Assembly (NCBI GenBank): GCA_023241745.1
Contig: JALQCY010000008.1
Span: 110,012 to 174,011 of the forward strand
From: Isoptericola peretonis
GTDB lineage: Bacteria; Actinomycetota; Actinomycetes; Actinomycetales; Cellulomonadaceae
DNA length: 64,000 nucleotides
Direction: 5' to 3'
Within the stretch, counting starts at the first letter, position 1. Every line of letters begins with the position of its first letter. The position numbers and the translations under genes are program-made. The notes under the pieces were generated by a model. The model worked only from the letters and a program-made list of their open reading frames with translations. It was not told the origin of the DNA and made no database searches. This document shows, piece by piece, positions 16,954 to 27,093 of the stretch.

Positions 16954-16997
16954 TACCGAATGATGAGCGAGCGACGCTGGTGCGCGAGGCGTGTCAT
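16953..16997 (-). CDS. cimA leader peptide (14 aa, MTRLAHQRRSLIIR)
   Basis: ATG 16997 opens a 14-codon frame ending in Leu-Ile-Ile-Arg-stop, immediately before two nested hairpins and the cimA gene. Tandem Ile codons (ATC ATT) preceded by a Leu codon are what an isoleucine-sensing attenuator needs: stalling on low charged tRNA-Ile would alter folding of the downstream hairpins. No Shine-Dalgarno is visible; a weak CACCAT hexamer (17005-17010) lies 7 bases upstream, the same geometry as the ilvB leader, so the transcript may be leaderless. Peptide production is inferred from arrangement. Confidence 0.7.
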   Translation of the reverse strand: MTRLAHQRRSLIIR

Positions 16998-17149
16998 GGG
17001 CCACATGGTGCCACACCGTCGCGCCCGCCGGACAGGCCGTCCACGCGGGGCCCGGCCGCGGCTCGGGCGCTCGCTGGCGTGGCGGTCGTGCGACCGGGCC
17101 CGGGCTGTGGTCGGCTGGCACCTGTCACCGAGGTCAGGAGGCCGCAGCG

Positions 17150-17707
17150 ATGACCGACCCGCGACCGCACGGCGGTGTCCCCGGACCGGCGGACCCGCCG
17201 CCCGCGATCACTCCCGGCACCGTGCCGACGTCGGAGCCCGCCGAGGCCTGGGACGCCCCGGCGCCGGCCTCGCGCGACCTGCTGCGGCTCGACCGCCCGC
17301 GGTACTGGTCGGGGGCCGCGGTCACCGTCCTGGTGTGCGCCGTGCTGGGGCTGGCCGCCTCGGTGGTCTTCGACAGCGCGTTCGACGTGGGCCTGCTCGG
17401 CCCCTCCCGGCTGGTTCCGGGCGCCCCCGGGCTCGCCTGGGCGCTGACGGGCGCCCTCTTCGCGCTGCTCGCCGCCATCGTGCTGCAGCTGCTGGTGGTC
17501 GTCGTGCCCCGGCCGCGGATGTTCTTCGGGTGGCTGGTCGCGCTGGTCACCGTCATCCTCGCGGCCCTCGCGTTCACGGGTGCCGGCGACGGCGCGTCCG
17601 CCGTGGTCACCGCCCTGGTGTGGATCGTGCTCGGGGTGGCGGTCTCCGCGATGCTCAACGGCGTGCTCGGCCGGACTCTCGTGCGGCCGGCTCGGCCGCC
17701 CAGGTGA
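17150..17707 (+). CDS. Four-helix membrane protein, unknown function (DUF6069-like)
   Basis: A 185-residue protein starting at ATG 17150 with AGGAGG 8 bases upstream. Residues 1-45 are Pro/Asp-rich and hydrophilic. Four hydrophobic helices follow at about 58-78, 95-122, 128-145 and 149-172, with a VVVPRPRMFFGWLVAL turn between helices 2 and 3. The layout resembles small actinobacterial DUF6069 membrane proteins, but I cannot confirm this from sequence alone. Its last 53 bases overlap the convergent AlkZ-like gene. Confidence 0.75.
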   Translation: MTDPRPHGGVPGPADPPPAITPGTVPTSEPAEAWDAPAPASRDLLRLDRPRYWSGAAVTVLVCAVLGLAASVVFDSAFDVGLLGPSRLVPGAPGLAWALTGALFALLAAIVLQLLVVVVPRPRMFFGWLVALVTVILAALAFTGAGDGASAVVTALVWIVLGVAVSAMLNGVLGRTLVRPARPPR

Positions 17708-18833
17708 CCTCGCGGTCCGGTGCGTCCCCCGCGACGAGCTGGAGCAGCGACGCGGCCTCCGCCTCCAGCTCCTCCCGGTGGCGGGCCCACGCGTCCCCCG
17801 CGAAGGGTTCGAGGTGCACCGTGGCGCGGCGCGCGTCGAGGTCCAGGGACCAGGTGCCCGCGACGCGGCCGTCCACCCAGAGGGTCGGAAGCACGTCGGC
17901 GTTGCGCCGGTAGACCAGCCCGGCGTGCTCGGCGTCGAGCAGGCGCGACCGCTCGTCGAGCGCCACCAGGAGCTGGTCCCAGCGCGGCAGGAGCCGCACC
18001 GGGGCGGGGATGTCCGCCGGCACGACGTCGGCTCCGGCCAGGTCGAGCAGCTCGCTCCCGTCGGGTCCTTCGTGGACGCGCAGCTCCAGCAGGGCCAGCG
18101 CGCGCTTCATCGCCCCGATCCCCCGCACGCCCAGCCCGCGCGCGACGTCCCGCACCGACGCCGGCCCGAAGGCGCCCAGGTAGCGCTCGACGGCGCGAGC
18201 GCGGGCCTCGTCCGGCGGGAGGGTGGGCACCGGGTGCGGCAGCCGGTCGGCCAGCCAGCGCACCCCGTCCTGGTACTGCGCGGCCACGTGGGAACCCCAC
18301 AGCCCGCTCGGCGGCACGTGCACGAGGCCGCCGCCCGCGCTCGCGAGGCGCCACCACGCCCGGCTCACCCCGCCGGGGATCGCGGCGACCGCGTCGACCC
18401 CCGGGTACTGCGCGGCCGCGAAGGCCTCCACCTCGTCCAGGGTGCGGGGCTCGGCGCAGAACGCGCGCACCGCCGCGTTGAGCCCCACCAGGTCGACGCC
18501 TGCGCGGCGGGCGCTCGCCCGCCAGGCGGCCAGCCGCTGCTCGGCCGAGACGGCGTCGAGCAGCGGCCAGTCGTCGCTGGGCACCACGTGCAGCGTCGAG
18601 CGCATGACGGTCGCCTTCACGACCGAGCCGTCGGTCAGCGCGTCCTCCAGCGCCGCGATCGTCTGCCCCGCCCGCCGCGCCCAGAGGGCGAGGTACGGCA
18701 TGTCCGCGTGCTGCGCCTGCAGCCCGCCCACCCGGCCGACGACCGCCGTGAGGTCGTCCTCGGACCGGGTGAGCAGCTGCTGGCGGGCGAGCGTCGTGCG
18801 GTTGAGCTCGCCGGCCGTGATCGGCATGGGCAT
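17655..18833 (-). CDS. AlkZ/YcaQ-type winged-helix DNA glycosylase family protein
   Basis: A 392-residue protein of the winged-helix DNA-binding (HTH_42) family, whose characterised members are DNA glycosylases such as AlkZ that release bulky or crosslinked bases. The N-terminal region holds GRVGGLQAQHADMPYLALWAR, containing the QxQ motif (Gln-Ala-Gln) of the catalytic site, then VVKATVMRSTLHVV and HPVPTLPPDEARARAVERYLGAFGPAS, and a C-terminal beta-rich part (RLLPRWDQLLVAL, VDGRVAGTWSLD). Start ATG 18833 follows GGGAGG by 9 bases; ATG 18827 is an alternative. Actual glycosylase activity is an inference from the family. Confidence 0.8.
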   Translation of the reverse strand: MPMPITAGELNRTTLARQQLLTRSEDDLTAVVGRVGGLQAQHADMPYLALWARRAGQTIAALEDALTDGSVVKATVMRSTLHVVPSDDWPLLDAVSAEQRLAAWRASARRAGVDLVGLNAAVRAFCAEPRTLDEVEAFAAAQYPGVDAVAAIPGGVSRAWWRLASAGGGLVHVPPSGLWGSHVAAQYQDGVRWLADRLPHPVPTLPPDEARARAVERYLGAFGPASVRDVARGLGVRGIGAMKRALALLELRVHEGPDGSELLDLAGADVVPADIPAPVRLLPRWDQLLVALDERSRLLDAEHAGLVYRRNADVLPTLWVDGRVAGTWSLDLDARRATVHLEPFAGDAWARHREELEAEAASLLQLVAGDAPDREVTWAAEPAARESGRARR

Positions 18834-18856
18834 CTCGGACGACCTCCCGGGTCGCG

Positions 18857-20029
18857 TCAGGCGAGGCGGCGCATCCAGCCGTGCCGGTCGGCGGCCCTGC
18901 CGTACTGGATGTCGGTGAGCTCGCCGCGGATCGCCATGGTGAGCTCGCCGGGCTCGCCGTCCCCGACCGTGCTGTCGAAGGTCGTGCCCGCGAGGCGGCC
19001 CACGGGCGTGATGACCGCCGCCGTGCCGCACGCGAAGATCTCCCGCACGGTGCCGTCGGCGAGGCCGGAGACGACCTCCGCGAGCGGGATGCGGCGCTCC
19101 ACCACGGCGTGGCCACGGTCGGCGACGAGCTGCAGGATCGACGAGCGCGTGACGCCCTCGAGGATGGAGCCCGTGAGCTCCGGCGTGTGCACGGACCCGT
19201 CGGCCATGACCACGAAGACGTTCATGCCGCCGAGCTCTTCGAGGTAGGTGTTCGTCGTGGCGTCGAGGAAGCACACCTGGTCGCAGCCCTGCTCCTGGGC
19301 GAGGGTCTGCGGCAAGAGGCTCGCGGCGTAGTTCCCGCCGCACTTGGCGTCGCCGGTGCCCCCGGGGCCGGAGCGGTGGTAGTCCTCCGCCACCCAGATC
19401 GACACGGGCTTCACGCCGCCGGCGAAGTACGGGCCGACGGGCGAGGCGATGACGAGGTACTCCACCTCGGCGGCGGGGCGGACGCCGAGGAACGACTCGG
19501 ACGCGAACATGAACGGGCGCAGGTACAGGCTCGAGTCCTCGCCGGACGGCACCCAGTCGACGTCCGTGCGCACGAGCGCGGCGATCGAGCCGACGAAGTC
19601 GTCCACGGACAGGGCGGGGAGCGCCAGCCGGTGCGCCGACCGGGCGAAGCGGGCGGCGTTCGCGTCCGGGCGGAACGTCCACACGGAGCCGTCCGCGTGC
19701 CGGTACGCCTTCATCCCCTCGAAGATCTCCTGCGCGTAGTGCAGGACGGCGGTCGCCGGGTCGAGCTGCAGCGGTCCGTACTTCTCGATACGGCGGTCGA
19801 GCCAGCCGTCGCCCTGGCGCCAGGAGACCCGGGCCATGTGGTCCGTGAACACGGTGCCGAACCGCGGCGACTCGAGCGCGGCCGCGCGCTCGGCGTCAGG
19901 GGTCGGGCTGTCCGTGGCGCGCACGTCGAAGAGGGTGACGAGGTCCTCGAGCTCGGCGGGGAGGATGCCCGAGGCGTCCGTGCTCGTCGTGCTGCTCGAG
20001 GTGGCAGGAGTGGTGCTGGAAGTGGTCAT
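18857..20029 (-). CDS. ilvE: Branched-chain amino-acid aminotransferase
   Basis: A 390-residue PLP enzyme (fold type IV, class IV aminotransferase, long actinobacterial IlvE form) that interconverts Leu, Ile and Val with their 2-oxo acids using glutamate/2-oxoglutarate. Visible: HYAQEIFEGMKAYR, YLRPFMFASESFLGV, PVGPYFAGG, GGTGDAKCGGNYAAS with the PLP lysine, and YLEELGGMNVF. The first 20 residues are a Thr/Ser-rich tail not conserved in the family, so the true start might be a little further in, though ATG 20029 has AAAGG upstream. Together with ilvBNC, leuB and ilvD in this window it completes most of the pathway. Confidence 0.94.
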   Translation of the reverse strand: MTTSSTTPATSSSTTSTDASGILPAELEDLVTLFDVRATDSPTPDAERAAALESPRFGTVFTDHMARVSWRQGDGWLDRRIEKYGPLQLDPATAVLHYAQEIFEGMKAYRHADGSVWTFRPDANAARFARSAHRLALPALSVDDFVGSIAALVRTDVDWVPSGEDSSLYLRPFMFASESFLGVRPAAEVEYLVIASPVGPYFAGGVKPVSIWVAEDYHRSGPGGTGDAKCGGNYAASLLPQTLAQEQGCDQVCFLDATTNTYLEELGGMNVFVVMADGSVHTPELTGSILEGVTRSSILQLVADRGHAVVERRIPLAEVVSGLADGTVREIFACGTAAVITPVGRLAGTTFDSTVGDGEPGELTMAIRGELTDIQYGRAADRHGWMRRLA

Positions 20030-20193
20030 GATCGGGGGCCTTTCACCGGGTGACCCCTGTAGTTTTCCACGACCGTGCACCACGTGGGCACCGGCGCCGT
20101 TCCGACCACAGCGGCCACCCGAGGTCGTGAGGGACGTCGGGTGATCGACAGGGGCTGACGGCCGGGGCGGGCGGTGGCTCGGACGACTCGTCC

Positions 20194-20224
20194 GACGGCG
20201 CGGCGCGGGTGGCGCCGCGCCGTC
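20194..20224 (-). terminator. Hairpin terminator after leuB
   Basis: GACGGCGCGGCGC and GCGCCGCGCCGTC make a perfect 13-bp stem with a 5-base loop, 23 bases past the leuB stop. No U-tract follows. A second palindrome, TCGGACGA-C-TCGTCCGA, adjoins at 20179-20195. The remaining gap to ilvE (20030-20178) shows nothing else I can assign. Confidence 0.6.
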
Positions 20225-20247
20225 CGGTGACGACGCGCGGGGCGTCG

Positions 20248-21291
20248 TCAGCCGTTGACGCGAGCGGCGAGGTCGCGCCCGACCTCGGCCGTCGTGCGTA
20301 CTCGGCCGTCGCGCTCGACGAGGTCGGCCGCGACGGCGGCCTCGACGCGCTTGCTCTCCTCGGTCAGGCCGAGGTGGTCGAGCAGGAGCGAGACCGACAG
20401 CACCGTGGCGGTCGGGTCGGCCTTGCCCTGGCCAGCGATGTCCGGCGCGGAGCCGTGCACCGGCTCGAACATGGACGGCGCGGTGCGGTCGGGGTTGATG
20501 TTCGCCGACGCGGCGAGCCCGATGCCGCCGGTGATCGCGGCGGCCTGGTCGGTGAGGATGTCGCCGAACAGGTTGTCCGTGACGATCACGTCGAACCGCG
20601 ACGGGTTCGTCGTGAGGAAGATCGTGGCGGCGTCCACGTGCAGGTAGTCCGTGGTGACGTCGGGGAACTCCGCGTTGACGGCCTCGACGGTGCGCCGCCA
20701 CAGGTGCCCGGCGTGGACCAGCACGTTGTGCTTGTGCACCAGCGTGAGGTGCTTGCGCGGGCGGGCCTGGGCACGGGCGAAGGCGTCCCGGACCACGCGC
20801 TCGACGCCGAACGCGGTGTTGACGGAGACCTCGGTCGCGATCTCGTGCGGGGTGCCGACGCGCAGCGCGCCGCCGTTGCCGACGTACGGGCCCTCGGTGC
20901 CCTCGCGCACGACGACGAAGTCGACCTCGCCGGGGTTCGCGAGCGGGCTCGTCACGCCGGGGTACAGCTTGCCCGGGCGCAGGTTGACGTAGTGGTCCAG
21001 CGAGAACCGGAGCTTGAGCAGCAGGCCGCGCTCGAGCACGCCGGAGGGCACGCTCGGGTCGCCGATGGCGCCCAGCAGGATGGCGTCGTGGCGCCTGACG
21101 GCCTCGAGGTCGGCGTCGGTCAGCGTCTCGCCGGTGGCGTGCCAGCGGCGCGCGCCCAGGTCGAACTCCGTGGTGGAGACCTTCACGTCCGAGCCGGCCA
21201 CCGCCGCCTCGAGGACCGCGAGGCCCTGCTCCACGACTTCCGTGCCGATGCCGTCGCCGGCCACCACTGCCAGGTCGATGCTGCGCGTCAT
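20248..21291 (-). CDS. leuB: 3-Isopropylmalate dehydrogenase
   Basis: A 347-residue member of the beta-decarboxylating dehydrogenases; it oxidises and decarboxylates 3-isopropylmalate to 2-oxoisocaproate with NAD in leucine synthesis. Motifs: [12 protein letters not shown] at the N terminus, [29 protein letters not shown] (substrate arginines), [24 protein letters not shown] (Mg-binding Asp) and [22 protein letters not shown] (NAD site). ATG 21291 has TACCCT (21298-21303) 6 bases upstream and no Shine-Dalgarno, so it is probably leaderless with its own promoter. leuA and leuCD are not in the window. Confidence 0.95.
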   Translation of the reverse strand: MTRSIDLAVVAGDGIGTEVVEQGLAVLEAAVAGSDVKVSTTEFDLGARRWHATGETLTDADLEAVRRHDAILLGAIGDPSVPSGVLERGLLLKLRFSLDHYVNLRPGKLYPGVTSPLANPGEVDFVVVREGTEGPYVGNGGALRVGTPHEIATEVSVNTAFGVERVVRDAFARAQARPRKHLTLVHKHNVLVHAGHLWRRTVEAVNAEFPDVTTDYLHVDAATIFLTTNPSRFDVIVTDNLFGDILTDQAAAITGGIGLAASANINPDRTAPSMFEPVHGSAPDIAGQGKADPTATVLSVSLLLDHLGLTEESKRVEAAVAADLVERDGRVRTTAEVGRDLAARVNG

Positions 21292-21334
21292 GCGCCGAGG
21301 GTATGCCCGCCAGGTCATGATGCGGACACGGATC

Positions 21335-22219
21335 TCATCGTTCGGACGCCGGGGCCGCGACCGGCGGCGCCTCCCGGCCGGGCCGGTAGACGCTGAGCTC
21401 CGGCTCGCGGTGGCGGACCGTCTGCACCACGAAGAGGGTGACGCCGAGGGCCACGGCGACGACCGACGCCCACACGTTCGCCGGGAGCCCGAGGACGACG
21501 CCGCTCGAGGGGTCGATGCGGATGGCCTCCAGCCAGCTGCGACCGAGCCCGTACCAGACCAGGTAGACCGCGAAGGCCCGTCCCCAGCGCAGGGCGAGCC
21601 GGCGCTCGAGGACGAGGATCACGCCCACCCCGGCGAGGTTCCACAGGATCTCGTAGAGGAACAGGGGGTGGAACAGCGTGCCGGCCGCGACGCCGTCGGG
21701 GAACGCGGGGTTGGTGGCAGGGATCTCCAGCCCCCACGGGGCGGTCGTGGGCAGGCCGAAGAGCTCGTGGTTGACGTAGTTGCCCAGCCGTCCGAGCGCC
21801 TGCGCGACGAGCATCGCGGGGGCGAGGGCGTCCGCGAACGACCACAGCCGGATCCCGGCCCGCCTGCAGCCGATCGCGGCGCCGACCGCACCCCCGATGA
21901 GCGAGCCGTAGAAGGCGTTCCCGCCGTACCAGATCGCGAGCACCTCCCACGGGTCCGCCCCCGGGGAAAAGTAGTCGCCCGGGTGCGTGAGCACGTGGTA
22001 GATCCGCGCGCCGACGATCCCGAGCGGCACCGCCCAGAGGACGATGTCGACGACGACGCCGGGCTCCGCGCCGCGGCCCGAGAGCCGCCGCTGCGTGATG
22101 ACGACGGCCGCGAGGATCCCGGCCAGCAGGCAGAGCGCGTAGGTGTGGACCGTCAGGGGGCCGACCTGGAACTGGGCCCACGACGGGTCGGGGCTGGGGA
22201 TGCCGGCGGGGAGCGCCAT
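21335..22219 (-). CDS. lgt: Phosphatidylglycerol-prolipoprotein diacylglyceryl transferase
   Basis: A 294-residue integral membrane enzyme with about seven helices that transfers diacylglycerol from phosphatidylglycerol to the lipobox cysteine of prolipoproteins. Signature [23 protein letters not shown] matches the Lgt pattern (GR.GNF.N.E..G.PT). Other conserved parts are [33 protein letters not shown] and [12 protein letters not shown]. It would act on lipoproteins such as the sugar-binding protein at 10401-11717. ATG 22219 has an AGAGACGAGG purine-rich stretch upstream. In other actinobacteria it often neighbours trpA; here its neighbours are leuB and an ASCH protein. Confidence 0.95.
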   Translation of the reverse strand: MALPAGIPSPDPSWAQFQVGPLTVHTYALCLLAGILAAVVITQRRLSGRGAEPGVVVDIVLWAVPLGIVGARIYHVLTHPGDYFSPGADPWEVLAIWYGGNAFYGSLIGGAVGAAIGCRRAGIRLWSFADALAPAMLVAQALGRLGNYVNHELFGLPTTAPWGLEIPATNPAFPDGVAAGTLFHPLFLYEILWNLAGVGVILVLERRLALRWGRAFAVYLVWYGLGRSWLEAIRIDPSSGVVLGLPANVWASVVAVALGVTLFVVQTVRHREPELSVYRPGREAPPVAAPASER

Positions 22220-22251
22220 CGATCCTCGTCTCTCTGGCTCGTCGGCCGCGC

Positions 22252-22794
22252 TCAGGCGCGGTAGAGGACCTCGAACCGCTCGCACACCACGGGCATCGCG
22301 GGGTCGAACTCGCGCCCGAGCTGGCCGAGCGTGCGCCGCCAGTACCGCTCGTGCCCCTCGCGCCAGTCGGCCAGCGAGCGGTCGCCCTCGCCCTCGGCCG
22401 CGGCATGCTCCGCGGTGACCTCCTCGAACGGGACCGTCTCGACCTCCGTGGTCCGGATCAGCAGGCGCGGTGCGCCGGCGCCGTCGAGCACGATCGACAG
22501 GTCCCCCTTGCGGGGCAGCGGCTCCTCGGCCGCCTCGAACTCCCAGACCGCGGCCGCGGTCCCCGTCTTCACGCCGTCGAGGACCAGGCCGAGCAGCTCG
22601 TCGGCCAGCTCGGGCGAGTCGCCGAACGACCACGACGGCGGCGGCACGACGTTCTCGGAGCGCTCGCCCACCGCGCCCCCGTGGCTCGTGCGGCCGGCGC
22701 TGGGCCGCGCCACGTCCCAGAACCGCGTGATGCGGTCGGCCTGCTCGGCGTCGTCCAGCCCGGCGCCCGGGGTCGCGTTCGCGTCGTCGCTCAT
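22252..22794 (-). CDS. ASCH domain-containing protein
   Basis: A 180-residue cytosolic protein. After a poorly conserved N terminus, the sequence FGDSPELADELLGLVLDGVKTGTAAAVWEFE matches the ASCH fold start (G.K..T....). Next come GDLSIVLDGAGAPRLLIRTTEVETVPFEEVTAEHAAAEGEGDRSLADWREGHERYW, which is the characteristic tail of the DUF984/YqfB-like group. ASCH domains are proposed to bind RNA or modified nucleosides and a few hydrolyse N4-acetylcytidine; function here is unknown. A CAGGAT hexamer 6 bases before ATG 22794 suggests a leaderless message divergent from the NUDIX gene. Confidence 0.88.
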   Translation of the reverse strand: MSDDANATPGAGLDDAEQADRITRFWDVARPSAGRTSHGGAVGERSENVVPPPSWSFGDSPELADELLGLVLDGVKTGTAAAVWEFEAAEEPLPRKGDLSIVLDGAGAPRLLIRTTEVETVPFEEVTAEHAAAEGEGDRSLADWREGHERYWRRTLGQLGREFDPAMPVVCERFEVLYRA

Positions 22795-22875
22795 GGCGCC
22801 ATCCTGCCAGGCCCTGGACGGCCCGCCGCCACCGGGCGACGCCGCTCGCCCGCACCGACCTGGCACGATGTCCGG

Positions 22876-23310
22876 ATGTTCACCCGCATCGCCGCGTACG
22901 CCGTCGTCCTCGACGGGGACCAGATCCTCCTCCCCCACTGGAACGAGGGCAACGGGTCGGGCTGGACGCTCCCCGGCGGGGGCATCGACCCGGGCGAGCA
23001 CCCCGAACAAGCCGCCGTCCGCGAGCTCCGCGAGGAGACGGGCTACGACGTCGAGCTCGACGGCCTGCTCGGGGTCGACAGCATCGTGGTGCCCGCCGAG
23101 CGGCGGTTCGTCGTGGACGGCACGCCGCCCACCGAGCCCCTGCACGGGATCCGGATCGTCTACCGTGCCCACGTCGTCGGCGGCGAGCTCACCGTCGAGG
23201 CCGACGGGAGCACCGACGACGTCGCCTGGCACCGGCTGTCCGACGTGGACGCCCTCGACCGCGTCGACCTGGTGGACGTCGGTCGGCGCCTGGCGGGCCT
23301 GCTCGACTGA
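22876..23310 (+). CDS. NUDIX hydrolase
   Basis: A 144-residue single-domain NUDIX pyrophosphohydrolase. The NUDIX box is present from GGGIDPGEHPEQAAVRELREETGY, fitting GX5EX7REUXEEXG with all three catalytic glutamates. Flanking strands (AAYAVVLDGDQILLPHW, GWTLPG) are typical. Substrate (nucleoside diphosphate derivative) cannot be inferred. ATG 22876 lacks a Shine-Dalgarno and follows CACGAT by 6 bases. It is transcribed divergently from the ASCH gene and converges on ilvC. Confidence 0.92.
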   Translation: MFTRIAAYAVVLDGDQILLPHWNEGNGSGWTLPGGGIDPGEHPEQAAVRELREETGYDVELDGLLGVDSIVVPAERRFVVDGTPPTEPLHGIRIVYRAHVVGGELTVEADGSTDDVAWHRLSDVDALDRVDLVDVGRRLAGLLD

Positions 23311-23332
23311 GCGGCCGGGGCCGGACGCACGT

Positions 23333-23369
23333 GCGGCCGCCGGCCGGGGGTCTCCCGGGCGGCGGCCGC
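23333..23369. terminator. Hairpin between convergent NUDIX and ilvC genes
   Basis: GCGGCCGCC and GGCGGCCGC form a 9-bp GC stem with a GC-rich internal loop in the 83-bp gap between the two stops. It could terminate either strand; there is no U-run. Confidence 0.45.
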
Positions 23370-23393
23370 GCGCGTCGCTGCTGACGGGGTGGG

Positions 23394-24500
<1,107 letters not shown>

Positions 24501-24532
24501 TCACCGGCAGGGGTGACGGTACGCGCTCGGCG

Positions 24533-25054
24533 TCAGGCCGTGCGTGCGCGCTCCAGCGCTCGGTCGGTGATGGACCGCGAGCCGCGGCCCACGGCGAGGG
24601 TGCCGGACTTCACGATCTCGCGGACGCCGTACGGCTCCAGGGCCGCGAGCAGCGCGGACAGCTTGGCGGCGGTGCCGGTCGCCTCCACGACGACCGTGTC
24701 GGGCACGACGTCCACGACGTGGGCGCGGAAGAGGTCGACGACCTCGAGCACCCCCGCCCGCGTGCTGGCGTCGGCGCGCACCTTGACGAGCAGCAGCTCG
24801 CGCTGCACGGAGGACTCGGCGTCGAGCTCCACGATCTTGATGACGTTGACCAGCTTGTTGAGCTGCTTGGTCACGTGCTCGAGGGGGTGCGCCTCGACGT
24901 CGACCACGACGGTGATGCGCGAGATCTCCTCGTGCTCGGTGGGGCCCACCGCGAGGGAGTGGATGTTGAACGCACGCCGCGCGAAGAGCGCGGACACGCG
25001 GGTGAGGACGCCGGGCTTGTTCTCGACCAGCACGGACAGGGTGTGACGCGACAT
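24533..25054 (-). CDS. ilvN: Acetolactate synthase small (regulatory) subunit
   Basis: A 173-residue regulatory subunit that activates the catalytic subunit and confers valine feedback inhibition. The N-terminal ACT domain (residues 1-75) begins HTLSVLVENKPGVLTRVSALFARRAFNI, with SLAVGPTEHEEISRITVVV. The C-terminal half contains ELLLVKVRAD and VVDVVPDTVVVEATGT, and EPYGVREIVKSGTLAVGRG near the end. It begins 29 bases after the ilvB stop, with GAGACGGAGCC upstream of ATG 25054. It belongs to the attenuator-controlled ilvB-ilvN(-ilvC) operon. Confidence 0.96.
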   Translation of the reverse strand: MSRHTLSVLVENKPGVLTRVSALFARRAFNIHSLAVGPTEHEEISRITVVVDVEAHPLEHVTKQLNKLVNVIKIVELDAESSVQRELLLVKVRADASTRAGVLEVVDLFRAHVVDVVPDTVVVEATGTAAKLSALLAALEPYGVREIVKSGTLAVGRGSRSITDRALERARTA

Positions 25055-25083
25055 GGGTGGCTCCGTCTCTGCTCGTCGGCCGG

Positions 25084-26910
25084 TCAGTCTTCGCGGTCCC
25101 ACGCGGGCGAGATGCCCCGCGCGTACTGGATGTCGTCGTTGGGCACGCCGGCGGCGACCATCGGCCACACCATGGCGTCGCGCGAGACCTGGAAGTCGAT
25201 GACCACGGGGCGGTCGTCGATCTGCTGGGCCCGCTTGATCGCCGCGTCGACCTCGTCCTCGCGCTCCACGCGGATGCCCTCGCACCCGTAGGCGTCCGCC
25301 AGCTTCACGAAGTCCGGGATGCGCGCCGTGCCGTGGCCGGTGTGCAGGTCGGTGTTGGAGTACCGCTCGTCGTAGAAGAGCGTCTGCCACTGCCGCACCA
25401 TGCCGAGCGAGCTGTTGTTGATCAGCGCCACCTTGATGGGGATGTCGTTGATCGCGCAGGTGGCGAGCTCCTGGTTGGTCATCTGGAAGCAGCCGTCGCC
25501 GTCGATCGCCCACACCTCGCGGTCGGGCTCGCCGACCTTGGCGCCCATGGCGGCGGGCACCGCGAAGCCCATGGTGCCCAGGCCCGCGGAGTTGAGCCAC
25601 GTGCGCGGGCGCTCGTAGCGGATGAACTGCGCCGCCCACATCTGGTGCTGCCCCACGCCCGCGGCGTAGATGGCGTCCGGGCCGGCCAGCTCGCCGAGCC
25701 GCGAGATCACGTGCTGCGGTGCCAGGTGCCCGTCGTCGGTGGGCGAGAAGCCCAGCGGGTAGGTCTCGCGCCAGGTGTCGAGCTGGTGCCACCAGGCCGC
25801 CAGGTCGGGCTTGCCCACCTTGGCGTGCTCGGCCTCGAGGGCGGGCACGAGGTCAGCGATGACCTCGCGCAGGTCGCCGACGATGGGCACGTCCACGGGG
25901 CGGTTCTTGCCGATCTCCGCGGGGTCGATGTCGGCGTGCACCACGGCCGCGTGCGGGGCGAAGCTCGACAGGCGGCCGGTCACCCGGTCGTCGAAGCGGG
26001 CGCCGAGCGCCACCACGAGGTCGGCCTTCTGCAGCGCCGCGACGGCCGGGACCGTGCCGTGCATGCCGGGCATGCCCAGGTGCTGCGGGTGGCTGTCGGG
26101 CACGGCGCCGCGGGCGGTGAGCGTCGTGACGACCGCGGCGCCCGAGGTGTCGACGAGCCGGCGCAGCGCCTCGGACGCCCCGGAGCGGATGACGCCGCCA
26201 CCCACGTACAGCACCGGCCGCCGGGCCGTCGCGAGCAGCTTCGCCGCCTCGCGGATCTGCTTGGCGTGCGGCTTGGTCACCGGGTGGTACCCCGGCAGCG
26301 CCAGCTCCTGCGGCCACGAGAACGTGGTGCGCGCGGTCATCGCCGACTTCGCGATGTCCACCAGCACGGGGCCCGGTCGGCCCGTCGACGCGATGTGGAA
26401 CGCCTCCGCGATGGTGCGCGGGATGTCCGCCGCGTCGGTCACCAGGTAGGAGTGCTTCGTCACCGGCATCGTGATGCCGACGATGTCGGCCTCCTGGAAG
26501 CCGTCGGTGCCGATCAGCGACTCGGCCACCTGGCCGGTGATCGCCACCAGCGGGACGGAGTCCATGTGCGCGTCGGTGAGGGGCGTGACCAGGTTGGTCG
26601 CACCGGGGCCGGAGGTCGCCATCGTCACGCCGACCTTGCCGGTGGCGTGGGCGTAGCCCTGGGCCGCGTGTCCGCCGCCCTGCTCGTGCCGCACCAGGAT
26701 GTGGCGGATCCTCTTTGAGTCCATGAGCGGGTCGTAGAGCGGGAGGATCGCACCTCCCGGGATGCCGAAGACGTCCTCGACGCCGACCGACTCGAGCGAG
26801 CGGACGATCGACTCGGCGCCGGTGACCTCCTCACCGGACACGGATCGGTCGGTGGGGCGCGACGCGGTGCGCGCGGCCACCTGGGCGGGGGTCGGGTTCG
26901 GCTGGACCAT
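25084..26910 (-). CDS. ilvB: Acetolactate synthase large (catalytic) subunit
   Basis: A 608-residue ThDP-dependent enzyme forming 2-acetolactate or 2-aceto-2-hydroxybutyrate, the committed step of branched-chain amino-acid synthesis. Order of domains: N-terminal pyrimidine-binding domain with [13 protein letters not shown] and [19 protein letters not shown] (catalytic Glu in the ThDP site), the central FAD-type domain, and the C-terminal pyrophosphate domain with [16 protein letters not shown] (Mg/ThDP motif) and [13 protein letters not shown]. The first 28 residues are a variable tail. ATG 26910 has GGAGAG upstream. The leader (26971-27122) has a promoter, a leader peptide and a terminator hairpin. 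Confidence 0.97.
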   Translation of the reverse strand: MVQPNPTPAQVAARTASRPTDRSVSGEEVTGAESIVRSLESVGVEDVFGIPGGAILPLYDPLMDSKRIRHILVRHEQGGGHAAQGYAHATGKVGVTMATSGPGATNLVTPLTDAHMDSVPLVAITGQVAESLIGTDGFQEADIVGITMPVTKHSYLVTDAADIPRTIAEAFHIASTGRPGPVLVDIAKSAMTARTTFSWPQELALPGYHPVTKPHAKQIREAAKLLATARRPVLYVGGGVIRSGASEALRRLVDTSGAAVVTTLTARGAVPDSHPQHLGMPGMHGTVPAVAALQKADLVVALGARFDDRVTGRLSSFAPHAAVVHADIDPAEIGKNRPVDVPIVGDLREVIADLVPALEAEHAKVGKPDLAAWWHQLDTWRETYPLGFSPTDDGHLAPQHVISRLGELAGPDAIYAAGVGQHQMWAAQFIRYERPRTWLNSAGLGTMGFAVPAAMGAKVGEPDREVWAIDGDGCFQMTNQELATCAINDIPIKVALINNSSLGMVRQWQTLFYDERYSNTDLHTGHGTARIPDFVKLADAYGCEGIRVEREDEVDAAIKRAQQIDDRPVVIDFQVSRDAMVWPMVAAGVPNDDIQYARGISPAWDRED

Positions 26911-26970
26911 CGGTCTCTCCTGCCGGTCGGTCTTGCGGGCGAAGGGTCTGGCGAGGGTGTCGCTGCAACG

Positions 26971-27011
26971 AAAAACCCCCCGGTCCCGGGATGTCGGGAC
27001 TGACGAGGGGT
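26971..27011 (-). terminator. ilvB attenuator terminator hairpin
   Basis: On the minus strand GTCCCG and CGGGAC pair, extended outside by ACCCC with GGGGT, followed by TTTTT. The hairpin sits 30 bases after the leader-peptide stop and 60 bases before ilvB, so it would stop transcription before the gene unless an alternative structure forms. Confidence 0.85.
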
Positions 27012-27041
27012 GAGCGCGCTGACGAAGCCTGGTGCGTGGGC

Positions 27042-27086
27042 CTAGTCGGCGCGCCCGGGAAGAAGTACTACGAGGATCGTCTGCAC
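27042..27086 (-). CDS. ilvL: ilvB leader peptide (14 aa, [14 protein letters not shown])
   Basis: A 14-codon frame from GTG 27086 to TAG, containing the uninterrupted run Ile-Leu-Val-Val-Leu-Leu, that is, codons for all three end products of the pathway. It lies between a strong promoter and an intrinsic terminator upstream of ilvB, the standard layout of multivalent attenuation in actinobacterial ilv operons. No Shine-Dalgarno is present; the -10 box is 7 bases before GTG, so transcription is predicted to begin at or next to the start codon and translation to be leaderless. Confidence 0.85.
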   Translation of the reverse strand: MQTILVVLLPGRAD

Positions 27087-27093
27087 GGATCGA

